From Halomarina oriensis (GTDB lineage: Archaea; Halobacteriota; Halobacteria; Halobacteriales; Haloarculaceae), in contig NZ_WSZK01000007.1 in the NCBI RefSeq assembly GCF_009791395.1, positions 78,466 through 142,465 on the forward strand: a stretch of 64,000 bases of DNA, read 5' to 3'. A program made the translations under genes and the position numbers. Position 1 is the stretch's first letter. The number at the start of each line of letters is the position of its first letter. Below, piece by piece: positions 36,647 to 45,840 of the stretch. The notes beneath the pieces are model-generated. The model saw only the letters and a list, made by a program, of their open reading frames with translations. It had not been told where the DNA came from and did not search any database.

Positions 36647-37666
36647 TCACTCCCGCTCGTGACGCTCGACGGCCGCGGCGAACTCGTCGGTCGACTCGTG
36701 CCACGCCGCGACGACGGCGTCGTCGTTCTCGCTGTCCCACGGGTCGACGGCGTCGTGGTCGTCCAGCCACCCGACGGTCCGACGGACGCCCTCCTCCAGC
36801 GGAATCGAGTAGGTGAACCCGAGGTCACGTCGCGCCTTCGCGTTGTCGAACACCGCCGAGTACTGGAAGTGCTTGTCGAGCATCCCGGTCCGCTCGGGCA
36901 CCGCGTCGAACAGCTGTTCGGTCGGGACGTGGACGAGGTCCGGTTCCGGCGCGTCGAGCGCCCTCGCCACGCGCCGGTGGTACTGGTTCCACGTGATGGC
37001 CTCCTCGCCGGTGACGTGGTAGGCCTCGCCGTCGGCGTCGCGGTTCCCGACCGCTCCGACGAACGCGCGGGCCACGTCGTCGCGGTGACACGACGCCCAC
37101 AGCGAGGTGCCGTCACCGTGGACGACGATGGGCTTCCCCTCCCGAATCCGGTCGACGTAGTACGACCCGGTGCCGAGCGTGTGGCGCATCGTCTCGCCCT
37201 CGCCGTAGGTGTCCCACGGCCGGAGGACCGTGGTGGCGAACGCCTCGCCGTGGGCGTCGAAGAACACGTCCTCGGCGGCGGCCTTCTCCCGGCCGTACTC
37301 GCTGACCGGCGGTGACCGGGCGGCGGACTCCGTGACGGGGTTTCGCTCCGGTGGGCGGTGGTAGACGTCGACGGTCGAGCAGAAGACGTACTGCTCGACG
37401 TCGCCAGCGAACGTCTCGACGGCGTGGCGGGCCTGCTCGGGCGTGAAACAGACCATGTCGACGACGCAGTCGACGTCGAGGCCGGTGACCGTCTCGGCGA
37501 ACGCGTCGTGGTCGTCGCGGTCGGCGTGGACGAACTCGACCGCACTCGGGAGCGACGCGCTCGTCTCCCCGCGGGTGAGACAGGTGACGTCGTGACCCGC
37601 CGCGACGAGGCCGCGAGTGATGCCGGTGCTGATGAGGCCGGTGCCGCCGATGACGAGGACGTGCAT
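36647..37666 (-). CDS. NAD-dependent epimerase/dehydratase
   Basis: The 339-residue extended SDR starts MHVLVIGGTGLISTGITRGLV and so has a modified GGTGxIS loop. It has VDCVVDMVCFTPEQARHAVE, the active site SEYGREK (YxxxK), TVLRPWDTYG and a C-terminal IPLEEGVRRTVGWLDDHDA. This subgroup, with GGTGLIS and CFTPEQ, resembles RNA-binding-like epimerases such as CSP41 and bacterial sugar epimerases. The substrate is unknown. It is transcribed in the same direction as the sugar isomerase (91 bases downstream) and the Gfo/Idh gene (98 bases upstream). Confidence 0.82.
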   Translation of the reverse strand: MHVLVIGGTGLISTGITRGLVAAGHDVTCLTRGETSASLPSAVEFVHADRDDHDAFAETVTGLDVDCVVDMVCFTPEQARHAVETFAGDVEQYVFCSTVDVYHRPPERNPVTESAARSPPVSEYGREKAAAEDVFFDAHGEAFATTVLRPWDTYGEGETMRHTLGTGSYYVDRIREGKPIVVHGDGTSLWASCHRDDVARAFVGAVGNRDADGEAYHVTGEEAITWNQYHRRVARALDAPEPDLVHVPTEQLFDAVPERTGMLDKHFQYSAVFDNAKARRDLGFTYSIPLEEGVRRTVGWLDDHDAVDPWDSENDDAVVAAWHESTDEFAAAVERHERE

Positions 37667-37764
37667 GACCCGTCGTTCGGGACGCCGCGGGTTAACCGTG
37701 GCCCCGTCGGCCCCGGACTCGCGGCTGGCAGGACCCGGTCCGTCCTCGCTCGGTCAGATGTCGC

Positions 37765-38862
37765 TCAGCCGTCGCTCGGTTCGGGCGTCAACTCGCCGTC
37801 GTCGACCAGCGACTCGAACGGGTTGTCGTCGACGTCGAGCGGCAGTTCCACCCGGCCACGGCGTCTGACCGACTCGTAGCCACCGAAGATTATCTCGGCC
37901 GTGTTCAGCCCGATGCGACCGGCCAGCGGCGATTCGGCGCCGCTTTCGAGTGACTCGACGACGCTCGCGACCGAACGGTCCTGCAGTACGGACCCGTAGC
38001 GCCCCTCGTCGGCGGGCGTCCCGTGCATGGTCTCGCCACCGACGTCGACGGCCTCCCGAGTCCCGCCACGGTCGAGTTCGAGCATCGGGCCGTCGTGGAC
38101 GTCGATACGAATCGTCCCGTCGGTCCCCTCCAGGGCGAGTGCGGCCCCGACGAGCGACGACCCCTCGCCGGTCGAGAGGACGCCGTGGACGCCGTTCTCG
38201 TAGCGCCACTGCGCCCACATCTGGTTCTCCTGGTGGGCACCGAATCGGACGTCCTCCTCGCGGTAGTCCAGTTGGGCGATGACCCACTCCGCCGACCGCT
38301 CGTCGTTGAACATGCCGGCGAGGTCGACGGTGTGTGCGCCGGTGTCGTAGAAATCTCCCCACCCGATTTCGACGCGACGGAGCGCCCCGACGTCGCCGTC
38401 GTCGAGGAGACGCTTGGCCTCGGTGAACACCCGTCCGAACCGGCGTTGGCGGTTGAACGTCAGTTGGACGCCCCGCCGCCAGCAGGTCTGGACCATCCGC
38501 TGGGCGCTCGCCCACGTGTCGGCCATCGGCTTCTCGCAGTGAATCGCCTCGACGACGCCGCTGGTCGCACAGCCGACGACGATGGGTTCGTGAATCGCCG
38601 GCGGGACACAGACCGAGACGACGTCGGGTTCGACCGCCGCGAGCAACTCCCGGTAGTCCTCGAAGACACGGTCGGCCGCGAGGTCGAAGTGGTCGGCGAA
38701 CGCTCGCCCGTTCTCGGGGACGACGTCCGCACACGCGACGAGGCGGCAGTGCTCGTCGTTGCGGTACGCTTCCGCGTGGCGATACCCCATGGCGAACCCC
38801 TCAACCGTGGGGTTCGCCGGGTCCGGTCCCGTGCCGATGACTGCGACGGTGTACTCACTCAT
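37765..38862 (-). CDS. Gfo/Idh/MocA family oxidoreductase
   Basis: The 365-residue protein begins SEYTVAVIGTGPDPANPTVEGFAMGYRHAEAY, a longer glycine loop than usual. It has PDVVSVCVPPAIHEPIVVGCATSGVVEAIHCEKPMADTWASA with the catalytic Lys of EKP, and a C-terminal GWGDFYDTGAHTVDLAGMFN substrate loop. It is an NAD(P)-dependent sugar dehydrogenase of unknown specificity. The ATG at 38862 is preferred over 38928 because the Rossmann strand then starts at residue 4. It is the first gene of a three-gene minus-strand group with the epimerase and the isomerase. Confidence 0.82.
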   Translation of the reverse strand: MSEYTVAVIGTGPDPANPTVEGFAMGYRHAEAYRNDEHCRLVACADVVPENGRAFADHFDLAADRVFEDYRELLAAVEPDVVSVCVPPAIHEPIVVGCATSGVVEAIHCEKPMADTWASAQRMVQTCWRRGVQLTFNRQRRFGRVFTEAKRLLDDGDVGALRRVEIGWGDFYDTGAHTVDLAGMFNDERSAEWVIAQLDYREEDVRFGAHQENQMWAQWRYENGVHGVLSTGEGSSLVGAALALEGTDGTIRIDVHDGPMLELDRGGTREAVDVGGETMHGTPADEGRYGSVLQDRSVASVVESLESGAESPLAGRIGLNTAEIIFGGYESVRRRGRVELPLDVDDNPFESLVDDGELTPEPSDG

Positions 38863-39498
38863 CCGTTGCGCGAAAGGTCGGACCACCAGTACCATAGCGG
38901 TTGTGACCCCGACCGACCTCAGGACCACCGCTCGACCCGTCCGGCGTGGTAGTTACGACGAGACGGACGGACCGGTACTCCGGAGAACGGTCCGAACCAA
39001 CGGGCGGTGTCCCGTCCCACGGGTCGCGTGAGGGGCGTCTCACACTGGGGCGAACCTCCTCGGTGACGTCGCGTGTGGTGTCGACACGTACCAAGAAGTT
39101 AAGTCACACCCGCCTGAAGAGGCGGACAGCGTGCAGGCTGCGTCTCGCCTTTCAGGTGAACCCACATCGCCATCGGGTACGAGCGCAAACCCCTTGTGAG
39201 CCTGCACGCTGAACCCGCCGACCGTCGTCGCGGCACGCCGTACGGCAGTAGAAACTGCACCGGTGGTACCGTTCGTCCCGGGGGTGTGGTAGAGCAACTG
39301 ACTCTGGTCGTTCGAGATGGAGTAGAGAACTACCCTGCGGTGAGACCGAGCCAGAGATTCCAGAGATCCCTGTCTGTCATCTCACGATGTGCTTCAGTCG
39401 ACAGTATCGGGGTGGATGGGCAACTGTCCGAATACACGTTTGAAAAAACGATAGATTAATCTATTCATAGATTCAAGTGGAGGTCGAGAGTGTTCTGA
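38863..39498. other. 636-base intergenic region without a convincing gene
   Basis: No open frame here has haloarchaeal protein character. The region holds promoters for the divergent genes at 38862 and 39499, including an AT-rich patch at 39430-39475 (AAAAAACGATAGATTAATC) before the ABC transporter gene. It also has strong inverted repeats at 39110-39211, annotated separately, and smaller palindromes at about 39235-39275. Confidence 0.6.
39110..39211. other. Two nested/adjacent perfect stems: candidate structured RNA or mobile-element end
   Basis: CCGCCT (39110-39115) and AGGCGG (39120-39125) form a perfect stem with a GAAG tetraloop. Immediately after it, CAGCGTGCAGGCT (39127-39139) pairs perfectly over 13 bases with AGCCTGCACGCTG (39199-39211), enclosing 59 bases. 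The lower GC and lack of a coding frame argue against accidental stem formation in a gene. It could be an untranslated RNA, the end of a lost insertion sequence or a DNA recognition structure. Confidence 0.45.
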
Positions 39499-40536
39499 AT
39501 GAACGTCATCGAAACCACGGGACTGACGAAGTACTACGGGGAGGTACGAGGCGTCGAGGACCTATCGCTTTCCGTCGGGAAGGGCGAGGTGTTCGGCTTT
39601 CTCGGCCCGAACGGGGCGGGGAAGACGACCACGATTCGTACCCTGATGGGGTTCCAGTCGCCCACCGAGGGGACCGCAACGGTCCTCGGCGCGGACATCA
39701 CGGACGCCGCCGCGCTCCGGGACGCACGAGGGCGTATCGGCTACCTGCCGAGCGAACCGGGGTTCGACGAGAACGTCACCGGTCGGCGGCTCTTGGAGTA
39801 CCACGGCTCGCTCCGTGGTGACGTCCGCAGCGAGGAGCTACTGGAGCTGTTCGACCCGCCGCTCGACCGGAAGGTCGGCCAGTACTCCCGCGGGAACAAG
39901 CAGATGCTGGCCATCGTCATGGCGTTCATGCACGACCCGGACCTCGTCGTCATGGACGAACCGACCTCGGGACTCGACCCTCTGAAACAGGACCAGTTCC
40001 TGGAGTTCATCCGCGCCGAGCAGGAGCGCGGGAAGACCTTTTTCTTCTCCTCGCACATCCTCAGCGAGGTCCGGAAGGTGTGTGACCGCATCGGCATCAT
40101 CCGCAACGGTCATCTCGTCGAACTGGAGAACGTCGAGTCGCTGCTCGACCGCACCGGCAAGGTCGTCCGAGCCAACGTCGGCGGAGCCGTGACCGCCGAA
40201 GAGTTCGCCATCGAAGGTGCACACGACGTCACCGTCAGCGGTGAGTCCGCCGAGGGGGCCGCCCCTGTCACCACCGAATCAGATGGTGGTGGTGAGGACA
40301 GTACGACCGTCTCGTTCACCTACACGGGACCGTACCAGCCGCTGCTCCGCCACCTGCTGAACTACGACCTGCTCGAGCTCGCCATCGAGGAAGCGCCGCT
40401 CGAAGACATCTTCATGCGCTTCTACGGCGACCACGACGCCGAGGCGGTGGTCGAACGCGTCGAGAACGGCCGAACCGATGGACACGACGGCCACGAAGAG
40501 ACCGACAGCCGCAACGCCGAGGCCGCCGATGTTTGA
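39499..40536 (+). CDS. ABC transporter ATP-binding protein (ABC-2 exporter type)
   Basis: This 345-residue ATPase has Walker A GPNGAGKTT (about 35-43), a divergent signature QYSRGNKQM in place of LSGGQ, and Walker B LVVMDEPTSGLDPL. About 100 extra C-terminal residues follow, ending in a charged tail. It is the motor of a CcmA/NatA-like exporter with the two permeases that follow. Its stop overlaps the next start by 8 bases, giving translational coupling. The TetR gene at the end of the unit suggests drug or stress-responsive efflux. Confidence 0.87.
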   Translation: MNVIETTGLTKYYGEVRGVEDLSLSVGKGEVFGFLGPNGAGKTTTIRTLMGFQSPTEGTATVLGADITDAAALRDARGRIGYLPSEPGFDENVTGRRLLEYHGSLRGDVRSEELLELFDPPLDRKVGQYSRGNKQMLAIVMAFMHDPDLVVMDEPTSGLDPLKQDQFLEFIRAEQERGKTFFFSSHILSEVRKVCDRIGIIRNGHLVELENVESLLDRTGKVVRANVGGAVTAEEFAIEGAHDVTVSGESAEGAAPVTTESDGGGEDSTTVSFTYTGPYQPLLRHLLNYDLLELAIEEAPLEDIFMRFYGDHDAEAVVERVENGRTDGHDGHEETDSRNAEAADV

Positions 40537-41317
40537 GACCGCTCGGTTCGAGTCCAGACAGCGACTCACCGGCTCGACCGTCGTCGCGCTCGGTCTGTCG
40601 GCGTTCGCCGCGATGATGGTCCTCATCGCCCCCGGCCTCCTCGACGAGTTCGACGTCGAGGCACTCACCGAGACGTTCCCGCCAGCGCTCGTCGAGGCGA
40701 TGCAGCTCGACGTCATCGGGACCATCGAGGGGTTCATCGCGCTCGAACTGTACTGGTTCGGCTGGCTGCTCCTGCTGGCCATCTACGTCGCCTACAGCGC
40801 CGCGAGCGCCATCGCCGGTGACGTCGACGACGGCACGATGGACACGCTGCTCGCCGCGCCCGTCTCGCGCTGGCAGGTGCTCGGCGAGAAGTTCCTCTCG
40901 CTGCTCACGCCCATCCTCGTCGTCAACGTCGTCGTCCTCGTGGTCGTCTACGCGGGCACGCAGTTCGTCGACGAACCCATCGCGGCCGCCGACCTCGTCG
41001 CGGTCCACGCGCTGTCTATCCCGTACCTCCTCCTGTGGGGAGCGTTCGGGATGCTCGCCTCGGTGCTCGCCCCGCGACGCGTCGTCGCCGAGGGCGTCGC
41101 CGCCGGGGCAGTCGTCGCGACGTTCCTCGTCGAGACGGTCGCCGACGGCACCGACCTCGACTGGCTCGGCGTCGTCTCGCCGACGCGCTACTACGACCCG
41201 GTGACCATCCTCACCGCCAGCGAGTACGACTACACTGGCGCGGCCACCCTGCTCGTCGCCGCCGCCGTCCTGCTGCTCGCGAGCGCTGTGCTGTTCGCAC
41301 GGAGGGACGTCCGATGA
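40529..41317 (+). CDS. ABC-2 type permease 1
   Basis: The 262-residue membrane protein starts MFETARFESRQRLTGSTVVALGLSAFAAMMVLIAP and has about six transmembrane helices. GDVDDGTMDTLLAAPVSRWQVLGEKF is the cytoplasmic loop typical of ABC-2 permeases. It overlaps both neighbours: by 8 bases with the ATPase and by 4 bases (ATGA) with permease 2. It is clearly paralogous to permease 2. Confidence 0.85.
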   Translation: MFETARFESRQRLTGSTVVALGLSAFAAMMVLIAPGLLDEFDVEALTETFPPALVEAMQLDVIGTIEGFIALELYWFGWLLLLAIYVAYSAASAIAGDVDDGTMDTLLAAPVSRWQVLGEKFLSLLTPILVVNVVVLVVVYAGTQFVDEPIAAADLVAVHALSIPYLLLWGAFGMLASVLAPRRVVAEGVAAGAVVATFLVETVADGTDLDWLGVVSPTRYYDPVTILTASEYDYTGAATLLVAAAVLLLASAVLFARRDVR

Positions 41318-42156
41318 GCACGGAGGCCGGAACCGAGACCGTCGGTCGACAGGACCGACACACCGGGTCGATGCTCGACGTCGCCCGGTTCGAGGGCGAG
41401 CGACGGCTCCCGATGACGGGCGTTCTCGCCGTCGTCTTCGCGCTGTTCGGCGCGATGTTCGTCGCGCTCGCCCCCGACATCGTCTCGACGGGCGCGTACG
41501 ACGACATCATCGAGGCGATGCCCCCGGCGATGGTCGCGCTGGTCGGCTTCGAGAACTTCAGCTCCATCGCGGGCGTCATCAGCGGCGAGTTCTACACCTT
41601 CACGTGGGTCGTCGGTCTCGGCGCGTACCTCGCGTACAGCGCCGCCGGGAGCGTCGCGGGTGACCTTCGAAACGACCGCATGGACACCTTGCTGGCCGCG
41701 CCTCTCTCCCGGACGAACGTCCTGCTCGGGAAGTATCTCGGCCTGCTCGTCCCCATCGTCGTCCTGAACGTCGTGATTCCGCTCGTCATCTACGCCGGGT
41801 CCGTCCTCGTCGACGACCCAATCGCGCTCGCCGACCTCGCGGCGCTCCACGCGCTGTCGATACCGTACCTCCTCCTGTGGGCGGCGTTCGGCCTCCTGCT
41901 GGGCGTCGTCGTCCGCCGCGGACGAACCGCCGGACGCGCCGCACTCGGCGTCGTGCTCGCGATGTGGCTGCTCGAATCGTTCGTCACCAGCACGGACTTC
42001 GAGTGGCTGGGCGCGGTGTCCCCGATGCGCTACTTCGACCCGGCAGCAATTCTCGTCAACGGCGAGTACGGTCTCGAAGGCGCTGCGCTCCTGCTCGGCG
42101 TCGCCGTCGTGTTCGTCGCCCTGAGTCGCACCGTGTTCGTCCGGAGCGACTTATGA
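41314..42156 (+). CDS. ABC-2 type permease 2
   Basis: The 280-residue membrane protein is a paralogue of permease 1, with a 25-residue soluble N-terminus and about six helices. It has the same coupling loop (GDLRNDRMDTLLAAPLSRTNVLLGKYLG) and shared HALSIPYLLLWAAFG. The two probably form a heterodimeric channel. It begins within the stop of permease 1 (ATGA, 41314-41317). Confidence 0.85.
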   Translation: MSTEAGTETVGRQDRHTGSMLDVARFEGERRLPMTGVLAVVFALFGAMFVALAPDIVSTGAYDDIIEAMPPAMVALVGFENFSSIAGVISGEFYTFTWVVGLGAYLAYSAAGSVAGDLRNDRMDTLLAAPLSRTNVLLGKYLGLLVPIVVLNVVIPLVIYAGSVLVDDPIALADLAALHALSIPYLLLWAAFGLLLGVVVRRGRTAGRAALGVVLAMWLLESFVTSTDFEWLGAVSPMRYFDPAAILVNGEYGLEGAALLLGVAVVFVALSRTVFVRSDL

Positions 42157-42245
42157 ACCGAGCCGTTCTCGATGGGCGGTGGTCCGATTACGTCGCTCGT
42201 GGCGAACCGATAGCACGAGGGTCCGTCGACCCGAAGGTGGGCTGA
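42153..42245 (+). CDS. Possible 30-residue coupled ORF between permease and regulator
   Basis: An ATG overlapping the permease 2 stop (ATGA at 42153-42156) opens a 30-codon frame whose TGA (42243-42245) abuts the TetR ATG at 42246. The product MNRAVLDGRWSDYVARGEPI... has no recognised domain. It fills the only gap in the operon exactly, so it may serve translational coupling of the regulator rather than encode a functional peptide. Confidence 0.3.
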   Translation: MNRAVLDGRWSDYVARGEPIARGSVDPKVG

Positions 42246-42839
42246 ATGCGGAGTTTCAGCGAATCGGAGCGGTCGCGCATCCACCGACAGATTCGGGAGA
42301 CGGGCCGGAAGCTGTTCGCGCGCTACGGGCTTCGGAAGACGACCATCTCGGAACTCACGACCCCCGCCGGCATCGCCGCGAGCACGTTCTACCAGTTCTA
42401 CGACTCGAAGGAGGAACTCTACCTCGAACTGCTCGAAGCGGAGGGTGAGGAGATAGCCGAACGCCTGTTGGCCGAGTCGTTCGAACGGTACGACGACCCC
42501 GAGCGGGCCATCGAAGCGTTCCTCCTCGCCGTGATGGAGGAGATCGAGACGAACCCGTTGGTCCACCAGCTCATGGTCGGGGACGACTTCGAACACCTCC
42601 GCGCGGAGTTCTCCGAGGAGGAGTGGGCCACCGAGCAGAACCGGGACATCGAGTACTACCTGCCGTACGTCGAGGCGTGGTTCGAGGCCGGTCGAATCGA
42701 GGGACCGTCACCCGAGGTGGTCGCACACGCGGTTCGGTCCCTGGCGTTCCTCACGCTCCACGAAGAGGACATCCCGATGTATCACGACGTCAAAGAAACG
42801 CTCGTCTCGGCCGTCGCGCGAGGGTTGGTGGCCGACTGA
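42246..42839 (+). CDS. TetR-family transcriptional regulator
   Basis: The 197-residue protein has an N-terminal TetR helix-turn-helix (residues about 10-57): GRKLFARYGLRKTTISELTTPAGIAASTFYQFYDSKEELY. A helical ligand-binding domain follows. It probably represses the preceding ABC exporter operon in response to an exported compound. The gene starts immediately after a 30-codon frame that overlaps the permease stop, so it is part of the same transcript. Confidence 0.87.
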   Translation: MRSFSESERSRIHRQIRETGRKLFARYGLRKTTISELTTPAGIAASTFYQFYDSKEELYLELLEAEGEEIAERLLAESFERYDDPERAIEAFLLAVMEEIETNPLVHQLMVGDDFEHLRAEFSEEEWATEQNRDIEYYLPYVEAWFEAGRIEGPSPEVVAHAVRSLAFLTLHEEDIPMYHDVKETLVSAVARGLVAD

Positions 42840-43106
42840 TATCCTCTGCCCGGTCACCGATGTCGGCCACACGACGACGTCGAACTGGCCTCGGCAGAGC
42901 GACGTGGCCGCCAAGCGTGGAACCTCCGCGTACCGAGGCTCCGTGCCGCGGCCATTCCACCGTGAACAAACGACAACTTCCGATGAAGCACTCCGAACGG
43001 TGTAGCGGCACCTGTCTGTGTGGACTGGAGCGTTCCGGGGGCAGAAGCACGAGCAGTAGGTCGACCAACCCGACCGAGAGAGACTAGAGAAACGATAGAA
43101 CGACCG

Positions 43107-45824
43107 ATGACACGACCTACGACACCGTACGTTGCACCACTCGACACCGTCGGAACAGACGACGTCGCCACGGCTGGCGGAAAAGGAACGAACCTCGGCG
43201 AACTCGTCCGAGCGGGCCTTCCCGTTCCATCGGGATTCGTCGTCACGACCACCGCCTACGAGGCGTTCGTCGATACCCAAGCGATTCACGAGGCGATCGA
43301 CCGTCTCGATTCTCTCGAGGGAACGAACACCGAGGCACTGACCGATGTCGCCAGCGAACTCCGCTCGTTGCTGAGAGAGCGGGCGTTCGCGACGGACGTC
43401 GAAGAGGCGGTCGACGAAGCACTCGAAATCGCCGGTCGGACAGCGGGCGGTACCTACGCGGTTCGTTCGTCGGCGACGGCGGAGGACCTCCCGAGCGCGT
43501 CGTTCGCAGGCCAGCACGACTCGTCTCTCGGCGTGGCTCCCGAAGACGTTCTCGGGCGCGTTCGGGACTGTATGGTGAGCCTGTTCACCGACCGGGCGGT
43601 CGCGTACCGCGTGCGTACCGGTATCTCACACGCCGATGTTTCGATGGCAGTCGTCGTCCAGGAGATGGTCGACGCCGACGCGGCGGGCGTACTGTTTACC
43701 GCGGACCCCGACAGCGGGAATCGAACGGTTGCGACGGTGGACGCGAGCTTCGGGCTTGGCGAGGCGGTCGTCGCGAGCGAGGTCACCCCGGATCACGCCC
43801 GAGTAGACAAGCGTACCGGAGAAATCATCGACTACGCAGTCGGCGAGAAGGAGTTCGCGACCCGCCCGAGCCGAGGAGGCACGAGCGACACCGAACGAGT
43901 CGAACTGTCCGCGGAGCAGCGAAGGGGACGAGTGCTCTCGGAGTCACAGCTTCGGACGCTCGTCGACCTCGGCAGCCGTATCGAGGCGCTGTTCGACGCC
44001 CCACAGGACATCGAGTGGGCAGTTTCGGACGGTGGGTTCCAGATAGTGCAGTCCCGGCCCATCACCTCGCTGTTCCCGTTACCCGACCCGATGCCGGCGG
44101 ACGACCGCCTGCACGTCTATCTGAGTCTGGGTCACATGCAGGCGATGTCCGAAGCGATGCCGCCGCTGGTGCAGGACTTCTGGAAGACCTGGATGAGCGG
44201 CGTCATCTCGCAGTTCGGCTTCGGCCCGTTCTGGCCGACACCGGTGGTGACCGCCGGCAGCCGGATCTACATCGACCTCACCCCCGCACTCCGGGTCGAG
44301 CGGCTGCGCGACCCCCTGCTCGGAGTAATCGGTGCGGTGAGCGAACCGGCGGCGACGGGACTGCGCGAGTTGATCGACCGCCGCCCCGAGGCGTTCGAGC
44401 GCGAGGGACTCTCGCTTTCCTCGCTACCGGTGGTCGCCGGCACGACGCGACGGGTCGGCGGCCTCGCGGTTGCGGTCGCCCCGGCGTTCGCCGCCGGAGC
44501 ACTCGACGCGTTCCAGGGGCCGCCGACGGTCGAGGACTTAGACGAGACGTGGGGTGCCTTCGCGGAGTCGTTCGTCCCGGACGGAGTGACGGCGGCGAAC
44601 TCGCCCGGGGAGCGCGCTCGGGCGGTGTTCACGTTCGGGGACATCGAGTCGTTCATGGTCGCAGCGTATCCGAGGGCCATGCCGCTGTACCTCGCCTTCG
44701 GTATCGACACCTGGATGAACCGGGCGTTCACCGACGCCCCCGAGACGGTGAACAAGGTGGGGAGGGGCTTCGAGCGCGACGTCGTGACCCGAATCAACCT
44801 CGGGTTAGGCGACATCGCGGACGTCGCCCGCGAACACCCTGCCGTCGCCGAATCCCTACAGAACGGGGCCTCGCTCGAAGCGATCGCCGCCGTCGAGGGG
44901 GGCGAGGAGTTCGAAGCGGCCTTCGAGGCCTTCTTGGAGGACTTCGGCCACCGGGCGACGAGCGAACTCGACCTGAGCCGACCGCGCTGGCGCGAAGACC
45001 CGGCGACACTGCTCGGCACGGTCCGGGCGAATCTGGCGAACGAGGACGCTGGCGAGCACCGCGAGCGAGTACGCGAGCTAGCCGTCGAGGCGGAACGTGC
45101 CGCCGACGAACTCGAAGCACGGGCTGATCACGGACTCCTCGGGCCGGTCAGGAGACGTGTCGCTCGAAAACTCGTCGAGACCTACCGGAACACAATCTAC
45201 AGCCGCGAGTACCCCAAACACTACGCCGCAGAGGGCTTCGCCATCTGGCGCGAGGCCCTGCTCGACAGCGGCCGTCACCTCGCGAGCGAGGGCGTTCTGG
45301 ACCGTCCCGAGGACGTCTGGTTCCTGCGCAAGGAGGAACTGTTCGCCGCGCTCGACGGCGACCCCATCGAGGCCGATATCGAGGCTCGGCGGCGGGAGGT
45401 CGCCTTCTACGACACGCTCGACGAACCGCCGCTGCTCACGAGCGAGGGTGAGACGCCCCGTGGAGCGATCGATCGGACGGACGTTCCCGATGGAGCGCTT
45501 CTCGGCACCGGCGTTTCGACGGGCGTTGTCGAAGGGCCCGCGAGAGTGGTGCACGACCCGACCGAAGCGACCGTCGAGGGCGGCGAGATTCTCGTCGCGC
45601 CCTCGGCCGACCCGGGGTGGACGCCGTTGTTCCTCAACGCCGCAGGAATGGTCGTCGAGGTCGGCGGCCGCGTCAGCCACGGTGCGCTCGTCGCCAGGGA
45701 GTACGGCCTGCCAGCCGTGGTCTCCGTCCCGAACGCGACCGAGAAAATCAAAACCGGCCAGCGGATTCGGATCGACGGTTCGCGGGGCATCGTCGAGATA
45801 CTCGACGACGAACGTGACGACTGA
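43107..45824 (+). CDS. PEP-utilising enzyme of rifampicin phosphotransferase/PEP synthase architecture, copy 1
   Basis: The 905-residue protein starts with a PPDK/PEPS ATP-grasp domain (about 1-330): GGKGTNLGELVRAGLPVPSGFVVTT, YAVRSSATAEDLPSASFAGQ, VSMAVVVQEMVDADAAGVLFTADP and PQDIEWA...IVQSRPITSL. A ~450-residue helical middle region follows, and a C-terminal swivelling phosphohistidine domain has VGGRVSHGALVAREYGLPAVVS with His858. This order matches rifampicin phosphotransferases and PEPS-like proteins rather than true PEP synthase, which has a PEP-binding barrel at the C-terminus. It probably transfers phosphate from ATP via histidine to an unknown small molecule. A second copy follows after 16 bases. 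Confidence 0.8.
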   Translation: MTRPTTPYVAPLDTVGTDDVATAGGKGTNLGELVRAGLPVPSGFVVTTTAYEAFVDTQAIHEAIDRLDSLEGTNTEALTDVASELRSLLRERAFATDVEEAVDEALEIAGRTAGGTYAVRSSATAEDLPSASFAGQHDSSLGVAPEDVLGRVRDCMVSLFTDRAVAYRVRTGISHADVSMAVVVQEMVDADAAGVLFTADPDSGNRTVATVDASFGLGEAVVASEVTPDHARVDKRTGEIIDYAVGEKEFATRPSRGGTSDTERVELSAEQRRGRVLSESQLRTLVDLGSRIEALFDAPQDIEWAVSDGGFQIVQSRPITSLFPLPDPMPADDRLHVYLSLGHMQAMSEAMPPLVQDFWKTWMSGVISQFGFGPFWPTPVVTAGSRIYIDLTPALRVERLRDPLLGVIGAVSEPAATGLRELIDRRPEAFEREGLSLSSLPVVAGTTRRVGGLAVAVAPAFAAGALDAFQGPPTVEDLDETWGAFAESFVPDGVTAANSPGERARAVFTFGDIESFMVAAYPRAMPLYLAFGIDTWMNRAFTDAPETVNKVGRGFERDVVTRINLGLGDIADVAREHPAVAESLQNGASLEAIAAVEGGEEFEAAFEAFLEDFGHRATSELDLSRPRWREDPATLLGTVRANLANEDAGEHRERVRELAVEAERAADELEARADHGLLGPVRRRVARKLVETYRNTIYSREYPKHYAAEGFAIWREALLDSGRHLASEGVLDRPEDVWFLRKEELFAALDGDPIEADIEARRREVAFYDTLDEPPLLTSEGETPRGAIDRTDVPDGALLGTGVSTGVVEGPARVVHDPTEATVEGGEILVAPSADPGWTPLFLNAAGMVVEVGGRVSHGALVAREYGLPAVVSVPNATEKIKTGQRIRIDGSRGIVEILDDERDD

Positions 45825-45840
45825 CGACACCGCCACATTC

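Noticed and set aside
39080..39300. Possible TnpB or IS200/IS605 remnant
   Set aside because: Frames such as AFQVNPHRHR vaguely recall a TnpB zinc-ribbon end, but no continuous match or second motif was found.
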